Source: Verrucomicrobiota bacterium (GTDB lineage: Bacteria; Verrucomicrobiota; Verrucomicrobiia; Limisphaerales; JADJPG01). Taken from it: DNA of 64,000 nucleotides. Each line of letters opens with the position of its first letter. Position 1 is the first letter of the stretch. The position numbers and the translations under genes are program-made. The notes beneath the pieces are model-generated. The model was not told where the DNA came from. It made no database searches and was given only the letters and a program-made list of their open reading frames with translations. Positions 35,651 through 45,204 of this stretch are shown piece by piece. The stretch covers positions 1-64,000 of the forward strand of contig JADJPG010000003.1 in assembly GCA_016713365.1 (NCBI GenBank), read 5' to 3'.

Positions 35651-37802
35651 ATCGGGACGCACCCACGTCATGCTCACCAGTATCGAGCCGATCGTGATCG
35701 CCAGCGAGCCCTGCCTGCTCTCCGTCAACCACGACATCTCCGACCGTCGCCGCATTGAAAGCGGATTGCGAGCCCTGGTCGCCACCATCAACGCCACCAA
35801 CAACACCGAGTTCTACGTCAACCTCGCGCAGCAACTGGCCCGACTCTTCCAGACCCGCTACGCCGCGGTCGCCGCGCTGATTCCCGGCAGGCCCGACACC
35901 ATTAAAACACTCGGCGTCAGCGCCGATGGCCAACCCTTGGAGAATTTCGAAAAAGCCCTCCCGGGCAGCCCCTGCAATGAAGTGATTGCGAGGGAGTCAG
36001 TGCTCGTGACCGGCCGCGCATCAGCAATGTACCCGGATGACACAACCCTCGCCGCCCTGAAAATCGAGAGCTACCTCGGCATTCGAATCCTCGATGGCGC
36101 CCGGAATCCGATTGGGCTCGTCGCCGTGCTCCACGATCAACCTTGGAACCCGCCGCCCGAATACGAAAACATTCTGCGCCTGTTCGCCGAATCCGCCGGC
36201 GTCCAAATCGAACGGAACCGCTCCTTTGCCGCGCTCCAATTCGCAGAGTCCCGCTTCCGCATGGCGATCGAACACTCCTTCGACTGCCTCGCGCTGACCG
36301 ACGCCGACGGCGTCTGGACCTACATCAGCCCGGCCGTCACCCGCATTCTTGGTTACACCGTCGAAGAGCTTACCGGCCGACCCGCCAGCGAGATCGTCCT
36401 GCCGGAAGACCTCGGCGTTTACTCCACCCACCAGGACCTCCTGAAGCGCAACACCGGCGCACACTCCGAACTGGAATACCGCGTCCGCCATCGAAACGGC
36501 TCCACGCGCTGGATGCAAAGCGCTGACACCAATCGCCTCGACGATCCGGATCTGCACGCCATTGTCTGCAACTTCCGCGACATCACCGAGCGCAAGCACG
36601 CCGAGCTCATCCAGGGCAAACTCGAAGTCCAGCTTCGGCAGTCCCAAAAAATGGAAGCCATCGGCACGCTCGCCGGCGGCGTCGCGCACGACTTCAACAA
36701 CATCCTCGGCGCCATCATCGGCTGCGCGGAACTCGCGCGCATGGACTCCATCAACAATCCCGCCGCCCTCGCCAACCTGGACGATCTGCTCAAGGCCAGC
36801 CATCGCGCCAAAGACCTCGTGAAACAAATCCTCACCTTCAGTCGCCGCGAGGAATACCAGCGCAAGGTCATCCCGCTGGAACCCATCGTCTCCGAGTCCA
36901 TCCGCCTCCTTCGCGCCACGCTCAAGTCGTCCGTCGAACTGCGCAGCTCCGTCGCCAGCCCGCTGCCCAACGTCCTAGTCGACCCCACGATGATCCAGCA
37001 GGTCCTCATCAATCTCGTCACCAACGCCGCACAATCCATTGGCGAACGACCCGGCCTCGTCGAAGTCCTCGTTCGCGAGCACACGGATGAGAGCCTACCT
37101 GAAATGCGACGCCCGCGTGCGAGCAGCGGATCCCAGGTTTTGATTCAGGTACGTGACAACGGTTGCGGCATGGACGCTGCACTGCTCGAACGCATCTTCG
37201 AGCCATTCTTCACCACCAAAGGACCCGGCCAGGGCACCGGACTCGGACTGTCTGTCGTCCACGGAATCATCTCCGCACACGGTGGCATCATCCGCGTCGA
37301 AAGCTCCCCCGGCAAAGGCTCCACCTTTACGATCCTTCTGCCCGCCGCCACTGGCTCCACGCAAGCCGCCGGAGAATCCAACCGCCCGCCCAATCAACCC
37401 CTGCTCGGAGGCAACGAACGCATCCTGCTGGTCGACGACGAGCGGTCACTGCTGGCCGTCAGCGAAAAGGTTCTCCGCCGCACCGGTTATCAAGTGACCG
37501 CCTGCAGTGACGCCGCCAGCGCGCTGATGCTCTTCCGAAACGCCCCGGACGATTTCGACCTCGTCATCACGGATTACTCCATGCCCGGCCAGTCCGGAGC
37601 TGATCTCGCGCGAGAGATTTTTGCCATTCGCCCTCACTTTCCGATTGTCGTCTGCACCGGTTACACCACGGGATTTACGTCGGAGCAGGCCCTGCAAATG
37701 GGCTTCTCCGATTTCCTCCACAAGCCCATGGTGCTCGACCAGCTTTGCGTCGCCATTCGCCGCGTCCTCGACAAGAAGAAGGCCACCAGCCGCCAGCCCT
37801 GA
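35589..37802 (+). CDS. Hybrid sensor histidine kinase, C-terminal part (HisKA, HATPase, receiver)
   Basis: This frame carries the rest of the kinase. It starts with the second half of a PAS domain (VECEYRDKSGRTHVMLTSIEPIVI, mirroring the paralogous PAS at 34350-34480), then a GAF domain, another PAS (LGYTVEELTGRPASEIV), and HisKA with the phosphorylatable histidine in LAGGVAHDFNNILG. The HATPase N-box VTNAAQSIGE and G-boxes DNGCGMD and GQGTGLGLSVV, and a receiver domain (LLVDDERSLL, aspartate in LVITDYSMPG, lysine in FLHKPM), follow. The ATG at 35589 is the first codon after the break and is not claimed as a true start; the intact protein would be about 1870 residues. Confidence 0.85.
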   Translation: MLGLVERYGYARDVECEYRDKSGRTHVMLTSIEPIVIASEPCLLSVNHDISDRRRIESGLRALVATINATNNTEFYVNLAQQLARLFQTRYAAVAALIPGRPDTIKTLGVSADGQPLENFEKALPGSPCNEVIARESVLVTGRASAMYPDDTTLAALKIESYLGIRILDGARNPIGLVAVLHDQPWNPPPEYENILRLFAESAGVQIERNRSFAALQFAESRFRMAIEHSFDCLALTDADGVWTYISPAVTRILGYTVEELTGRPASEIVLPEDLGVYSTHQDLLKRNTGAHSELEYRVRHRNGSTRWMQSADTNRLDDPDLHAIVCNFRDITERKHAELIQGKLEVQLRQSQKMEAIGTLAGGVAHDFNNILGAIIGCAELARMDSINNPAALANLDDLLKASHRAKDLVKQILTFSRREEYQRKVIPLEPIVSESIRLLRATLKSSVELRSSVASPLPNVLVDPTMIQQVLINLVTNAAQSIGERPGLVEVLVREHTDESLPEMRRPRASSGSQVLIQVRDNGCGMDAALLERIFEPFFTTKGPGQGTGLGLSVVHGIISAHGGIIRVESSPGKGSTFTILLPAATGSTQAAGESNRPPNQPLLGGNERILLVDDERSLLAVSEKVLRRTGYQVTACSDAASALMLFRNAPDDFDLVITDYSMPGQSGADLAREIFAIRPHFPIVVCTGYTTGFTSEQALQMGFSDFLHKPMVLDQLCVAIRRVLDKKKATSRQP

Positions 37803-37821
37803 CCTCCAGCCATCGCCGGCG

Positions 37822-38607
37822 TCACTGCTTCAACTGGAACCGGACCGGAACTTCAATCTCCGACGCCACCGCCACCGCTCCCGATCGCGCCGGCTCGAAC
37901 TCCCAGTCGACCACCGCCCTGACCGCCGCGTCATCGAGCATTTGGTAACCAGAAGACTCCTTCACCACGACGCGTACCGCGCGGCCCGAAGCCGACACCG
38001 CGACCGCCAGCAACGTCACACCCTGCTGCCGCCGTCGCCGCGCCGCAGCGGGATACGCGGGTTCCGGATTCTTCCGATAAACCGGCCGCGCCAAAACTCC
38101 CGGCCCGCCCTTGACCGTCACGATCCCCACACCGTTTCCACCGGCGCCACCGGAGGAACCTGATTCGAAATACTTCCGCTCAGTCTCCCGCGTCGCCGAG
38201 GCTGACGCCACTGTCGGCGATGAGCTGCTCGGCACCGAAACGACATTCGAATCCACGACGGCCGTCGTCGCCACCTTTGAATCCGACTCTGGGATCTTCG
38301 ACGCCGGCACAACATCGTCGTCCGGCAATTTCGGATTCTCTGCCGCTTCGGCGATCGGAACCGGCGCGAACAACGATTCCCGCATCGCTACTCCCGTTTC
38401 CCCACCGACGACCGCGGCCTCCTCGGAAAACTCCGCCGACAGGCTTGTTTCGGTGGGTCTGTTTCCCGAACCATTCCCGTTCCAGAACATCTTCACCGTA
38501 ACCGCGGCCACCAAGTGCAGCGCCAGCGAAACCCCCAACGCGATGCGCAACGCCCCACTTAACCGCCCAGAGTGGAACTCCCGCAGATTGGATGAAAGCG
38601 TTGGCAT
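37822..38607 (-). CDS. TonB family energy transducer
   Basis: A 261-residue protein with a single N-terminal membrane helix (ALRIALGVSLALHLVAAVTV), a disordered Glu/Ser/Val-rich periplasmic linker, and a C-terminal TonB domain: PVYRKNPEPAYPAAARRRRQQGVTLLAVAVSASGRAVRVVVKESSGYQMLDDAAVRAV. It transmits inner-membrane proton-motive force to outer-membrane receptors. It lies 19 bases after the TonB-dependent receptor gene, so the two work together. A dedicated ExbB/ExbD pair is not in the window. Confidence 0.9.
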   Translation of the reverse strand: MPTLSSNLREFHSGRLSGALRIALGVSLALHLVAAVTVKMFWNGNGSGNRPTETSLSAEFSEEAAVVGGETGVAMRESLFAPVPIAEAAENPKLPDDDVVPASKIPESDSKVATTAVVDSNVVSVPSSSSPTVASASATRETERKYFESGSSGGAGGNGVGIVTVKGGPGVLARPVYRKNPEPAYPAAARRRRQQGVTLLAVAVSASGRAVRVVVKESSGYQMLDDAAVRAVVDWEFEPARSGAVAVASEIEVPVRFQLKQ

Positions 38608-38626
38608 CGCGTGGGTGAAAACCGAC

Positions 38627-40795
38627 TCAAAAACGCGCGGTCAGCGCGATGCGGAACGAGATCGGATCGACCGGATGGAAGTGCGATCGCGCATAACCAC
38701 CATCGTCCGGACCAGCCGGCTCCCCCGCGAGACGCGACTCGTAGAAGTAATCGATCTCGCTGTCCTCGCGATTCAACAAGTTGAACGCCTCCGCAGAGAG
38801 CGTCCAGTTGCGGCTGAACCGATACCCAGCATTCGCGCTCAACAACACTGTCTCACCCGAACGCTGCGAGTCATCCTCGACCAACGGACGCGGCCCGAAG
38901 TAGCGCAGACGCAGCCCGCCGAAGAATCCGCGTTCACCCTCCTGCTGGAACGTGATGCCGGTCGCGATGACGGTCTCAACCGATCCTGGAATGTGTCGCC
39001 CTGCCGGATCGCTGTCGCGGAAGCGCGCGTGCGAGAACGAGAAGTCTGCGTCGAGCGTCATACACGGCACCGGCGTGTAGTAGTTCGCGAACTCCACGCC
39101 ATAGCGACGGCTTGGCCGACTCGCCTCCGTCTCGCCCGCGTCACCGACGAAGACGAGTTCCGAATCGATGTCTAGCCACCACGCCGACAGCGTGCTTTGC
39201 AGACCGGGCACCCGCGTCGAGCGCACACCTACTTCCGCGCCATACGTTCGCACCAACGGATCCGCTGAATCACTCGGAGCCGTCACGCCGCGACCGTCGT
39301 TGCTGTGGAATCCGAGTCCGCCGCTGAAATAAAACTCCGTCTTCGACCACGGACCGAAGATCAAACTACCTTTCGGGCTGACGATGGCGTCGTCTTCGTG
39401 GCCGGAGTTCGCCGGGTCATTACCTTCCACATCGAAGTAGTAATAATCCGCGCGCACACCGACGACAGATCGAAACTTCTCGCCCCACTGCATCTTGTTC
39501 TCCACGTATGGCGAGAGACTCGTCTCCCATATGTCATCCGTGCGCGTCACCGCGGGGATGGTTCCTCCAGCCTGCGCCGTCTTGTCCGTCCGTTGGCGCG
39601 CGACAGTTTGATACAGCCCGTTGTCGATGGAATCGCTGCGCAGTTGCAGGCCGACGGTGTTTTCCATGTCGCGCTCGAGTAACGTACCGAACCAAGTGTG
39701 ACTCGCCTTCGCGCCGCCCACCCAGCGTTCGTCCGCCTGCTCGAACTGGTCCCCCTCCACGGCGTCCTTGAAGTAGGTGAAGTTGCTGAAGAGATCGAGG
39801 TCGTAGAAGAAACCATAGGCCATCAGCTTCGACGCGGACTTCTCATCCGCGCGATGCCACTCCGCCGCAAGACTGTAGCGCTGCGAATTGCCGCCCGTCG
39901 TCGTATCGAGCGAATCGAACTGTCCGAAGCCCGGTTGCGCGAGCGCGGTGCGGGCGATTTGATCCGTCGCATCCCAATCACCCTTATAGCCCATACCGGT
40001 GATGCTCCAGCCATTGGCGGAATCGCCGACGCTGTAGCGCAGCACGCCATTGTAGCGACGATAATCATCCGCGTGCCGCCACGGACCGTCGTTGTGATAC
40101 AGCTCTAAGCCGTAGAGCAGATGTCCCGGCCCGGCTTTCGACGAATCGGCAAACACACCGCGCGCGTAGCCGAAGCTGCCGCCTTCGACCTGCGCGATGC
40201 CTTGCGGCAACACGCGATACAGCTGCAAGTCCGTGGAGCCGGCGGAAGCGAAATCGCCGACGTCCGCGAAGTACGGTCCCTTGCGGAAGTTCACGCGCTC
40301 GACCAGTTCCGGAATCAAAATATTGAGGTCCGTGTAACCCTGACCGTGACCGTGGCTCGGCAGGTTCACCGGCATCCCGTCGATGCTCGTGGCGAAGTCA
40401 GTGCCGTGATCGAGATTGAAGCCGCGCAGGAAGAACTGGTTCGCCTTCCCGGCGCCGCTGTGCTGCGTGACGATCAATCCGGGCACGGTTTCGAGCACTT
40501 CGCCGGGACGCGAGAGCGTGCGGCGTTCGAGCTGAATCGCGCCAACGGTTCCCTGCGACGCGGATTCCGCGACACCGATCAGGCTGTCCTCGCGGCCTTG
40601 CACGAGAACTTCAGGCAGGCGCACTGGAGTGTTGGTTGCGGCAAGTTCCGGCGAGGCGCCGGTGGATTGCGCCGAGGAAGAGTTGCAAATGAGACAAGTC
40701 AGCGCGACCGCGGTGGCGTGGAAGGGAGCGAGTGAGCTGGGAGTTCGATATTGCCGGGCGCCCCGGCGAGAATGACTGCAGTTTTGTTTCTTCAT
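38627..40795 (-). CDS. TonB-dependent outer-membrane receptor
   Basis: A 722-residue receptor: signal peptide (AVALTCLICNSSSAQS), a plug domain (RPGEVLETVPGLIVTQHSGAGKANQFFLRGFNLDHGTDFATSIDGMPVN), and a 22-strand-type barrel ending IALTARF with a C-terminal aromatic residue. The TonB box is not obvious. The plug contains HGHGQGY and other histidines. Together with the His-rich protein upstream, a metal or metal-complex ligand is a reasonable guess. I chose the ATG at 40795; the frame opens at 40825. Confidence 0.93.
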   Translation of the reverse strand: MKKQNCSHSRRGARQYRTPSSLAPFHATAVALTCLICNSSSAQSTGASPELAATNTPVRLPEVLVQGREDSLIGVAESASQGTVGAIQLERRTLSRPGEVLETVPGLIVTQHSGAGKANQFFLRGFNLDHGTDFATSIDGMPVNLPSHGHGQGYTDLNILIPELVERVNFRKGPYFADVGDFASAGSTDLQLYRVLPQGIAQVEGGSFGYARGVFADSSKAGPGHLLYGLELYHNDGPWRHADDYRRYNGVLRYSVGDSANGWSITGMGYKGDWDATDQIARTALAQPGFGQFDSLDTTTGGNSQRYSLAAEWHRADEKSASKLMAYGFFYDLDLFSNFTYFKDAVEGDQFEQADERWVGGAKASHTWFGTLLERDMENTVGLQLRSDSIDNGLYQTVARQRTDKTAQAGGTIPAVTRTDDIWETSLSPYVENKMQWGEKFRSVVGVRADYYYFDVEGNDPANSGHEDDAIVSPKGSLIFGPWSKTEFYFSGGLGFHSNDGRGVTAPSDSADPLVRTYGAEVGVRSTRVPGLQSTLSAWWLDIDSELVFVGDAGETEASRPSRRYGVEFANYYTPVPCMTLDADFSFSHARFRDSDPAGRHIPGSVETVIATGITFQQEGERGFFGGLRLRYFGPRPLVEDDSQRSGETVLLSANAGYRFSRNWTLSAEAFNLLNREDSEIDYFYESRLAGEPAGPDDGGYARSHFHPVDPISFRIALTARF

Positions 40796-40912
40796 GACGG
40801 ACAAATTGGTTTCAGTTTGGTTCACAGTTCAGCCCAGCCACCGGAACGGTGGAACTCCGTCCACGTCGGAAGTCCGGTGCTGTTGCTGGCTCTCGCGGTA
40901 CATCACGGTTGA

Positions 40913-40926
40913 GGACACCGGTGTCC
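40913..40926. promoter_or_regulatory. Perfect 14-bp palindrome upstream of the TonB-receptor gene
   Basis: GGACACCGGTGTCC lies 118 bases before the receptor start in the gap between the receptor and the His-rich protein gene. A dyad of this form could be an operator for a dimeric regulator. It does not match the Fur or Zur consensus I know. Intergenic positions 40796-41037 hold no gene. Confidence 0.3.
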
Positions 40927-41037
40927 ACAGAATGCACGGAGAGACTTTTAAGGAAGGGGAGATGGAAATTCGCCGATCACACCGGCAGCAGGACGCGGCA
41001 AACGCCACGAACGCCGTCCGGCGAGAATCACTTCGAA

Positions 41038-41661
41038 TCAGCCGTGAAGCAGGGGCGGACCGCGGGGGGCGGCAACGGAATTCCAATCGAACGCCACCAC
41101 CCGGCTGATGAGAATCGATGCGCTAGCGGACGATTGTCTCTGAGGAGGAAGAAATTCAACCAGCGGTTCCGCAGTGTCGATCAACCCGCTCGTCAACGAG
41201 GCGGCGAGACTTTCGTGATGATGCCCGCCCTCGCCGGAACGCTCGTTCGATTTAGAAGAATCGCCATTTGCCACCAGCGCCCGAAAACTTTGCCAGGCGC
41301 GAACGACGAGAACATCAACCGCAGGAAACGCACCCTCCGAATGAACGAACAAACGCGCAGTCCGGACGACGTTCTCCAGCGAATGCGGATGAGCGTGCGG
41401 ATGATCGAGGTGCTCACCTTGAGTTTCGCGGGAAGAAGCTGCCGCGGAAGGGTAGTGAGAATGTCCCCGTGGACCGTGAACGTGCGCACTTCCTTCACCA
41501 GCGTGTTCCACCCAATGATGCAGCCACGGGCTGAGGCCCACTGCCCCGGCGAACGCCAGGCAGAGGATCAAATACGCGGCGACAAAATTCCTGATTCCCA
41601 GCTTCAAGGTTTCGCCAACACCCTGCCACGCCGTCCGCCGATGACAATCGCCGACTTTCAT
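41038..41661 (-). CDS. Histidine-rich membrane-anchored protein
   Basis: A 207-residue protein with one N-terminal membrane helix (FVAAYLILCLAFAGAVGL). It then holds histidine-rich segments: HHWVEHAGEGSAHVHGPRGHSHYP, EHLDHPHAHPHS and GGHHHES. The C-terminus ends RGPPLLHG, resembling the end of DUF2946-type proteins found beside TonB receptors for metals. It probably binds or buffers metals in the periplasm. It lies upstream of the TonB receptor on the same strand and 75 bases after the giant-protein operon. Confidence 0.78.
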   Translation of the reverse strand: MKVGDCHRRTAWQGVGETLKLGIRNFVAAYLILCLAFAGAVGLSPWLHHWVEHAGEGSAHVHGPRGHSHYPSAAASSRETQGEHLDHPHAHPHSLENVVRTARLFVHSEGAFPAVDVLVVRAWQSFRALVANGDSSKSNERSGEGGHHHESLAASLTSGLIDTAEPLVEFLPPQRQSSASASILISRVVAFDWNSVAAPRGPPLLHG

Positions 41662-41736
41662 TTCACGACATCCTACGCCTGCCGTGAACTTTCGGATGCA
41701 GTTTGAAACAAAGAAGGTGACCCACCCGGCTACCGA

Positions 41737-44700
41737 TTAACGCAGGCCAACGTTCAGGATGAAGAAGCGATGAGGATCGCCCCACTGGCCATCCGGTGGC
41801 GTAAGCGTGACTTCGAAGGTGTCACCGACACGTTGAACCGCCGGGGTTGCGGAAAGCGGAACAAACGCGCCGCCAAGTTCGTCCGTCGAGGACACACCGA
41901 AGTTGAAGAATCCGGCGTAACCTGCCGGCCAGTTGAAGACGATCTTCAGCTGACTGCCGGACGGTTCCAGATTCACCGCTGGATTGCTGAAATTCACGGG
42001 AGGCACAGCCGGAATGTTGGATGCGTTGCTTGGATCCGTGCCTGCCAGTTGCTCCTGCAAGTCGCTGTAGCCATCGCCGTCCGTGTCACCGAACGCATCG
42101 CTATCCGTGCCACCGAGGAAAACATTTTCCCACGCATCGAGCAGCAGGTCGCCATCAAGATCCGTCGCGCTTATCACCGGTACGCTGGCGAGCGCGAGGT
42201 TGATCACCTCGACGCCGAGCGTTCCGGGAACTTCCGGCACGTCCGGGAAGCCGAACACGGCGAGCTGGGAACCGGGAATGAGGTTGATGCTCGTGGGCAG
42301 CACACACGGAAGTCCACCGGCTTTCCAAAGCGTCACTGGCGTCGCGGTGCCGAGCACGCGGAACGTCGTAGGCGCGCCGGACGCGATGCTGGTGACTTCC
42401 ACGACCATGTTCGAGGTCGGACGCACCGGGGCGTTCGCCATCAAGGTCTGCACGGCAGCGAACGCCGCCGGCAACTGCGCGGCTTGCGTGAAGAACGGCG
42501 GGTAATTGGTATCCAGCGTTCCCACCGTCATGAACTGGCGCAGCGCATCCAGCGGCAGCGGCAGCGCGTTCGTGAACACGTCGTGATGCGCCGAGCTCGC
42601 GCGCCAGAATTCGTGCGTGACCGCGCGCAACGCCGCAAAGTTCGGGGTCGCGTTCGAGCGGATCTGATTGTCGAGGTAATCGAAGAGCGCATTGGCGCGA
42701 TACGCGGGCGCGCCGGGACCGGCGTAGGTTTCGAGCGTGGTGAAATCCCCGGCATCGAGCGGAACACGCGTCACGTCCGGCGTGCGAAAGCCGAACAGCG
42801 TTGCGTTGGTTCCGTAGTTGGTCCCGCGCAGCACGAGGGCGTTCGCCATCACCCGCTCCAGCATCAGCGCCACTGCGGTATTGAGCGGGGTGAGTTCACC
42901 CGCCACGCGCTGGCGGGGGTAGTTCACGAGCAGATTGGAGGCGGAAAGTATCCACGACGAGATCGCAGCGGAACTGAGCGATGGATCCAGTTCCGGGAGT
43001 TCCGGCAGGCCAAGCGGCGGGACGCGGATCGCACCGACCAGTTCGCGGCCGAACTTTTGCGTGGTGGAACTGCCGTTGAACGCGAAATGGAAATCGGTGG
43101 TCTCCAGCGTTAACTCGTCACCCTCGCCCGGCTGGACAATCAATCGCGCCGCGGAAGGTTGCACGCCTGGGAGGAAGAGATTCGCCGTGGTCGTCTCGGC
43201 CAGGAAGACGCCGGAGAGGCTCCACGCGCGAACATTCATGCCCGTGGACGACAGCGTTAGCAGACCCGCCCCATTCGGCGCCAGCGGTGCCACGATGCGC
43301 TCGAAGTTTCCGCCGACCTCCAGGTTCTTCACGGGAATGCTGTTGGTCGAGTTCGGGTTGCTGTTGCCGAGGATCTCCGCGAGATCGGAGTAACCATCGC
43401 CGTCGCTGTCCCTGCCTTTGCGCGGGTCTAGACCTTTGGCCACCTCTACGGCATCCGGGACGCCGTCGCCGTCTGAATCGATCACATTCGCCGGAGCGGT
43501 GAATGTGTAGGCGACTTTCTCGACGGCCGTTTTCGCGGACGACAGCGGGTCCACTGCGTAGCACTCTAGCACAGCGTTGCTGTAGATTGTGAGCGGAGTC
43601 GAATACGTCTGCCACGGTGCGCCAGCGATGAGACGGTAACGCACAATCCATGCGGCGGGCGTCGTGGTCAACGTCACCTGGACGGCGGACTGGTATTCGC
43701 CCGAGGGCGGCGCGATGGAGAGGCGTGCCGGCTGATCGCCGCTGGCCGCGCTGAGGCTGAAGATGGAGATTGGATTGGTGTATTGGTTCACCAGCGCGTG
43801 GTTGACTCCAGCCGGCGCATTGCCAAGCACGGTGGGAACAGGATTGATAAGACCATTGCTTACGCCGCCGTAGCGTTCCGCACGCACGACCACTTTCGCC
43901 GGTGCTGCTCCGGTGAAGGCAATTGAGCTGCTCCAGTCGCCGGCGCGTAGATTGCGCACGGGACGCGCCGCGGGATTCACAAACGGCTCGGCGCTCATCA
44001 GGAGAACGTTCGCGCTGCCGGAGTAAGGCGAGATGCCGGGCAGCGCGCCGCTCGCGCCATCCACATAGCCCGCGCCGCTGCGCAACTTCACTTCGAACGT
44101 GGACGAGCGCCCTGCTCCGTCGCTGCCAAACAAAACGAGATTGCCTGCTCCGAGTGCCGATGCTCCGGAGAAGCCGGCGAGATTAGTGTAGCTCTGGACG
44201 GCAACAGGCGCGTTCGTGCCGTCGTAGCTGAAAACAGTGGCCACGGTGGCGTTTGTGGCGCTGGTGCCGAAAAGAATCAGTAGTCGCGTGTCGCTAGGGC
44301 CGGGCACGAGAGTGACGGTCTGAATTGGCTGGCCGAGATTGTAGGTCAACGGCGTGGTGAGACTGAAGCTGCCGGCGACAGGTTCGGTGACATGGAGGCG
44401 CACGAGGGCATTGCTCGCCGGTTGATAAAAGAGCACCTGGGCCAGCGGTTGCGCATTAAAACGCGCGGCGACGAACTCCGGGACGCGCGGGGTGTTCGCG
44501 AGCGGAACCATATTGGTAAAGAGCGCAGTGACGGCACCGGATTGGAAATCGAGCGCGACGAAGGAATCGTTCGTACTGGCGGGGGCGCGGTTGAAGAGTC
44601 CGAGGCGCAGGGGCTGGCCGGCCTTGAGCTCGAATCGATCCGGGCTGGAACGGTAGGCAGCGAGAGCGTTGTCGCCGAGCAAGGTTTGCAACACAGCGTT

Positions 44701-45204
44701 GTTCCGGAACAGGGTTTCGCGCGGACCGGGATTCTCGCGGGTGATGACATAGAGATCCGCGTGCGCGGTGTTGCCCGCTCCGCCGATGTCGATCGCACCG
44801 ACGGCGTTGGGACCGATGGAGGGCGCGAACAGGGCCAGCGGAAGAACGGGCGCCGTTTCATTCGTCGCTTCGATCAGGCTGAGGCGGTTGGCTGCGGGGG
44901 AAACGACTGCCAGCGCATCGCGCGTGAGCGAGAGGATTCGGCCGGCGTTGACGCCCGAGATGTCCTGCACGCCGGTGGGGCGGGCTTCGGACCATGTCGG
45001 CACGCCGGGGGCGGTTTGATAGCCAGCGCGGAAGGCACCGGAGATTTTGTCCACGATGACGGCATCAACACGTCCATCGCCATCGAGATCGGCATCGAGT
45101 TGGAACTCAAACGGGGTTTCAACGGTGGCCGCCTGAAGAGTGGCGGCGCAGAGCAACGCAGCAAGCGAAGGCAACCAGGTGATTTTCATACGGGCGAATC
45201 TCAT
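41737..45204 (-). CDS. Giant secreted protein C (TSP3 calcium-binding repeats, chitobiase-C-like domain)
   Basis: 1155 residues from the ATG at 45204, which overlaps the upstream stop as ATGA; an ATG five codons later would give a plainer signal peptide (ITWLPSLAALLCAATLQAA). The N-terminal part has FG-GAP-like DADLDGDGRVDAVIVD. A chitobiase/hexosaminidase C-terminal-like domain (PSGEYQSAVQVTLTTTPA) lies near 495-548. Calcium-binding thrombospondin-type-3 repeats occur near 574-630 (DSDGDGVPDAVEV, DSDGDGYSDLAE) and 1013-1062 (DTDGDGYSDLQE). It is probably surface-exposed and calcium-stabilised. No enzymatic motif was recognised. Confidence 0.85.
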   Translation of the reverse strand: MRFARMKITWLPSLAALLCAATLQAATVETPFEFQLDADLDGDGRVDAVIVDKISGAFRAGYQTAPGVPTWSEARPTGVQDISGVNAGRILSLTRDALAVVSPAANRLSLIEATNETAPVLPLALFAPSIGPNAVGAIDIGGAGNTAHADLYVITRENPGPRETLFRNNAVLQTLLGDNALAAYRSSPDRFELKAGQPLRLGLFNRAPASTNDSFVALDFQSGAVTALFTNMVPLANTPRVPEFVAARFNAQPLAQVLFYQPASNALVRLHVTEPVAGSFSLTTPLTYNLGQPIQTVTLVPGPSDTRLLILFGTSATNATVATVFSYDGTNAPVAVQSYTNLAGFSGASALGAGNLVLFGSDGAGRSSTFEVKLRSGAGYVDGASGALPGISPYSGSANVLLMSAEPFVNPAARPVRNLRAGDWSSSIAFTGAAPAKVVVRAERYGGVSNGLINPVPTVLGNAPAGVNHALVNQYTNPISIFSLSAASGDQPARLSIAPPSGEYQSAVQVTLTTTPAAWIVRYRLIAGAPWQTYSTPLTIYSNAVLECYAVDPLSSAKTAVEKVAYTFTAPANVIDSDGDGVPDAVEVAKGLDPRKGRDSDGDGYSDLAEILGNSNPNSTNSIPVKNLEVGGNFERIVAPLAPNGAGLLTLSSTGMNVRAWSLSGVFLAETTTANLFLPGVQPSAARLIVQPGEGDELTLETTDFHFAFNGSSTTQKFGRELVGAIRVPPLGLPELPELDPSLSSAAISSWILSASNLLVNYPRQRVAGELTPLNTAVALMLERVMANALVLRGTNYGTNATLFGFRTPDVTRVPLDAGDFTTLETYAGPGAPAYRANALFDYLDNQIRSNATPNFAALRAVTHEFWRASSAHHDVFTNALPLPLDALRQFMTVGTLDTNYPPFFTQAAQLPAAFAAVQTLMANAPVRPTSNMVVEVTSIASGAPTTFRVLGTATPVTLWKAGGLPCVLPTSINLIPGSQLAVFGFPDVPEVPGTLGVEVINLALASVPVISATDLDGDLLLDAWENVFLGGTDSDAFGDTDGDGYSDLQEQLAGTDPSNASNIPAVPPVNFSNPAVNLEPSGSQLKIVFNWPAGYAGFFNFGVSSTDELGGAFVPLSATPAVQRVGDTFEVTLTPPDGQWGDPHRFFILNVGLR

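Noticed and set aside
40796..41037. A cobalamin riboswitch upstream of the TonB receptor
   Set aside because: The conserved cobalamin-riboswitch blocks are not present; only a short palindrome was seen.
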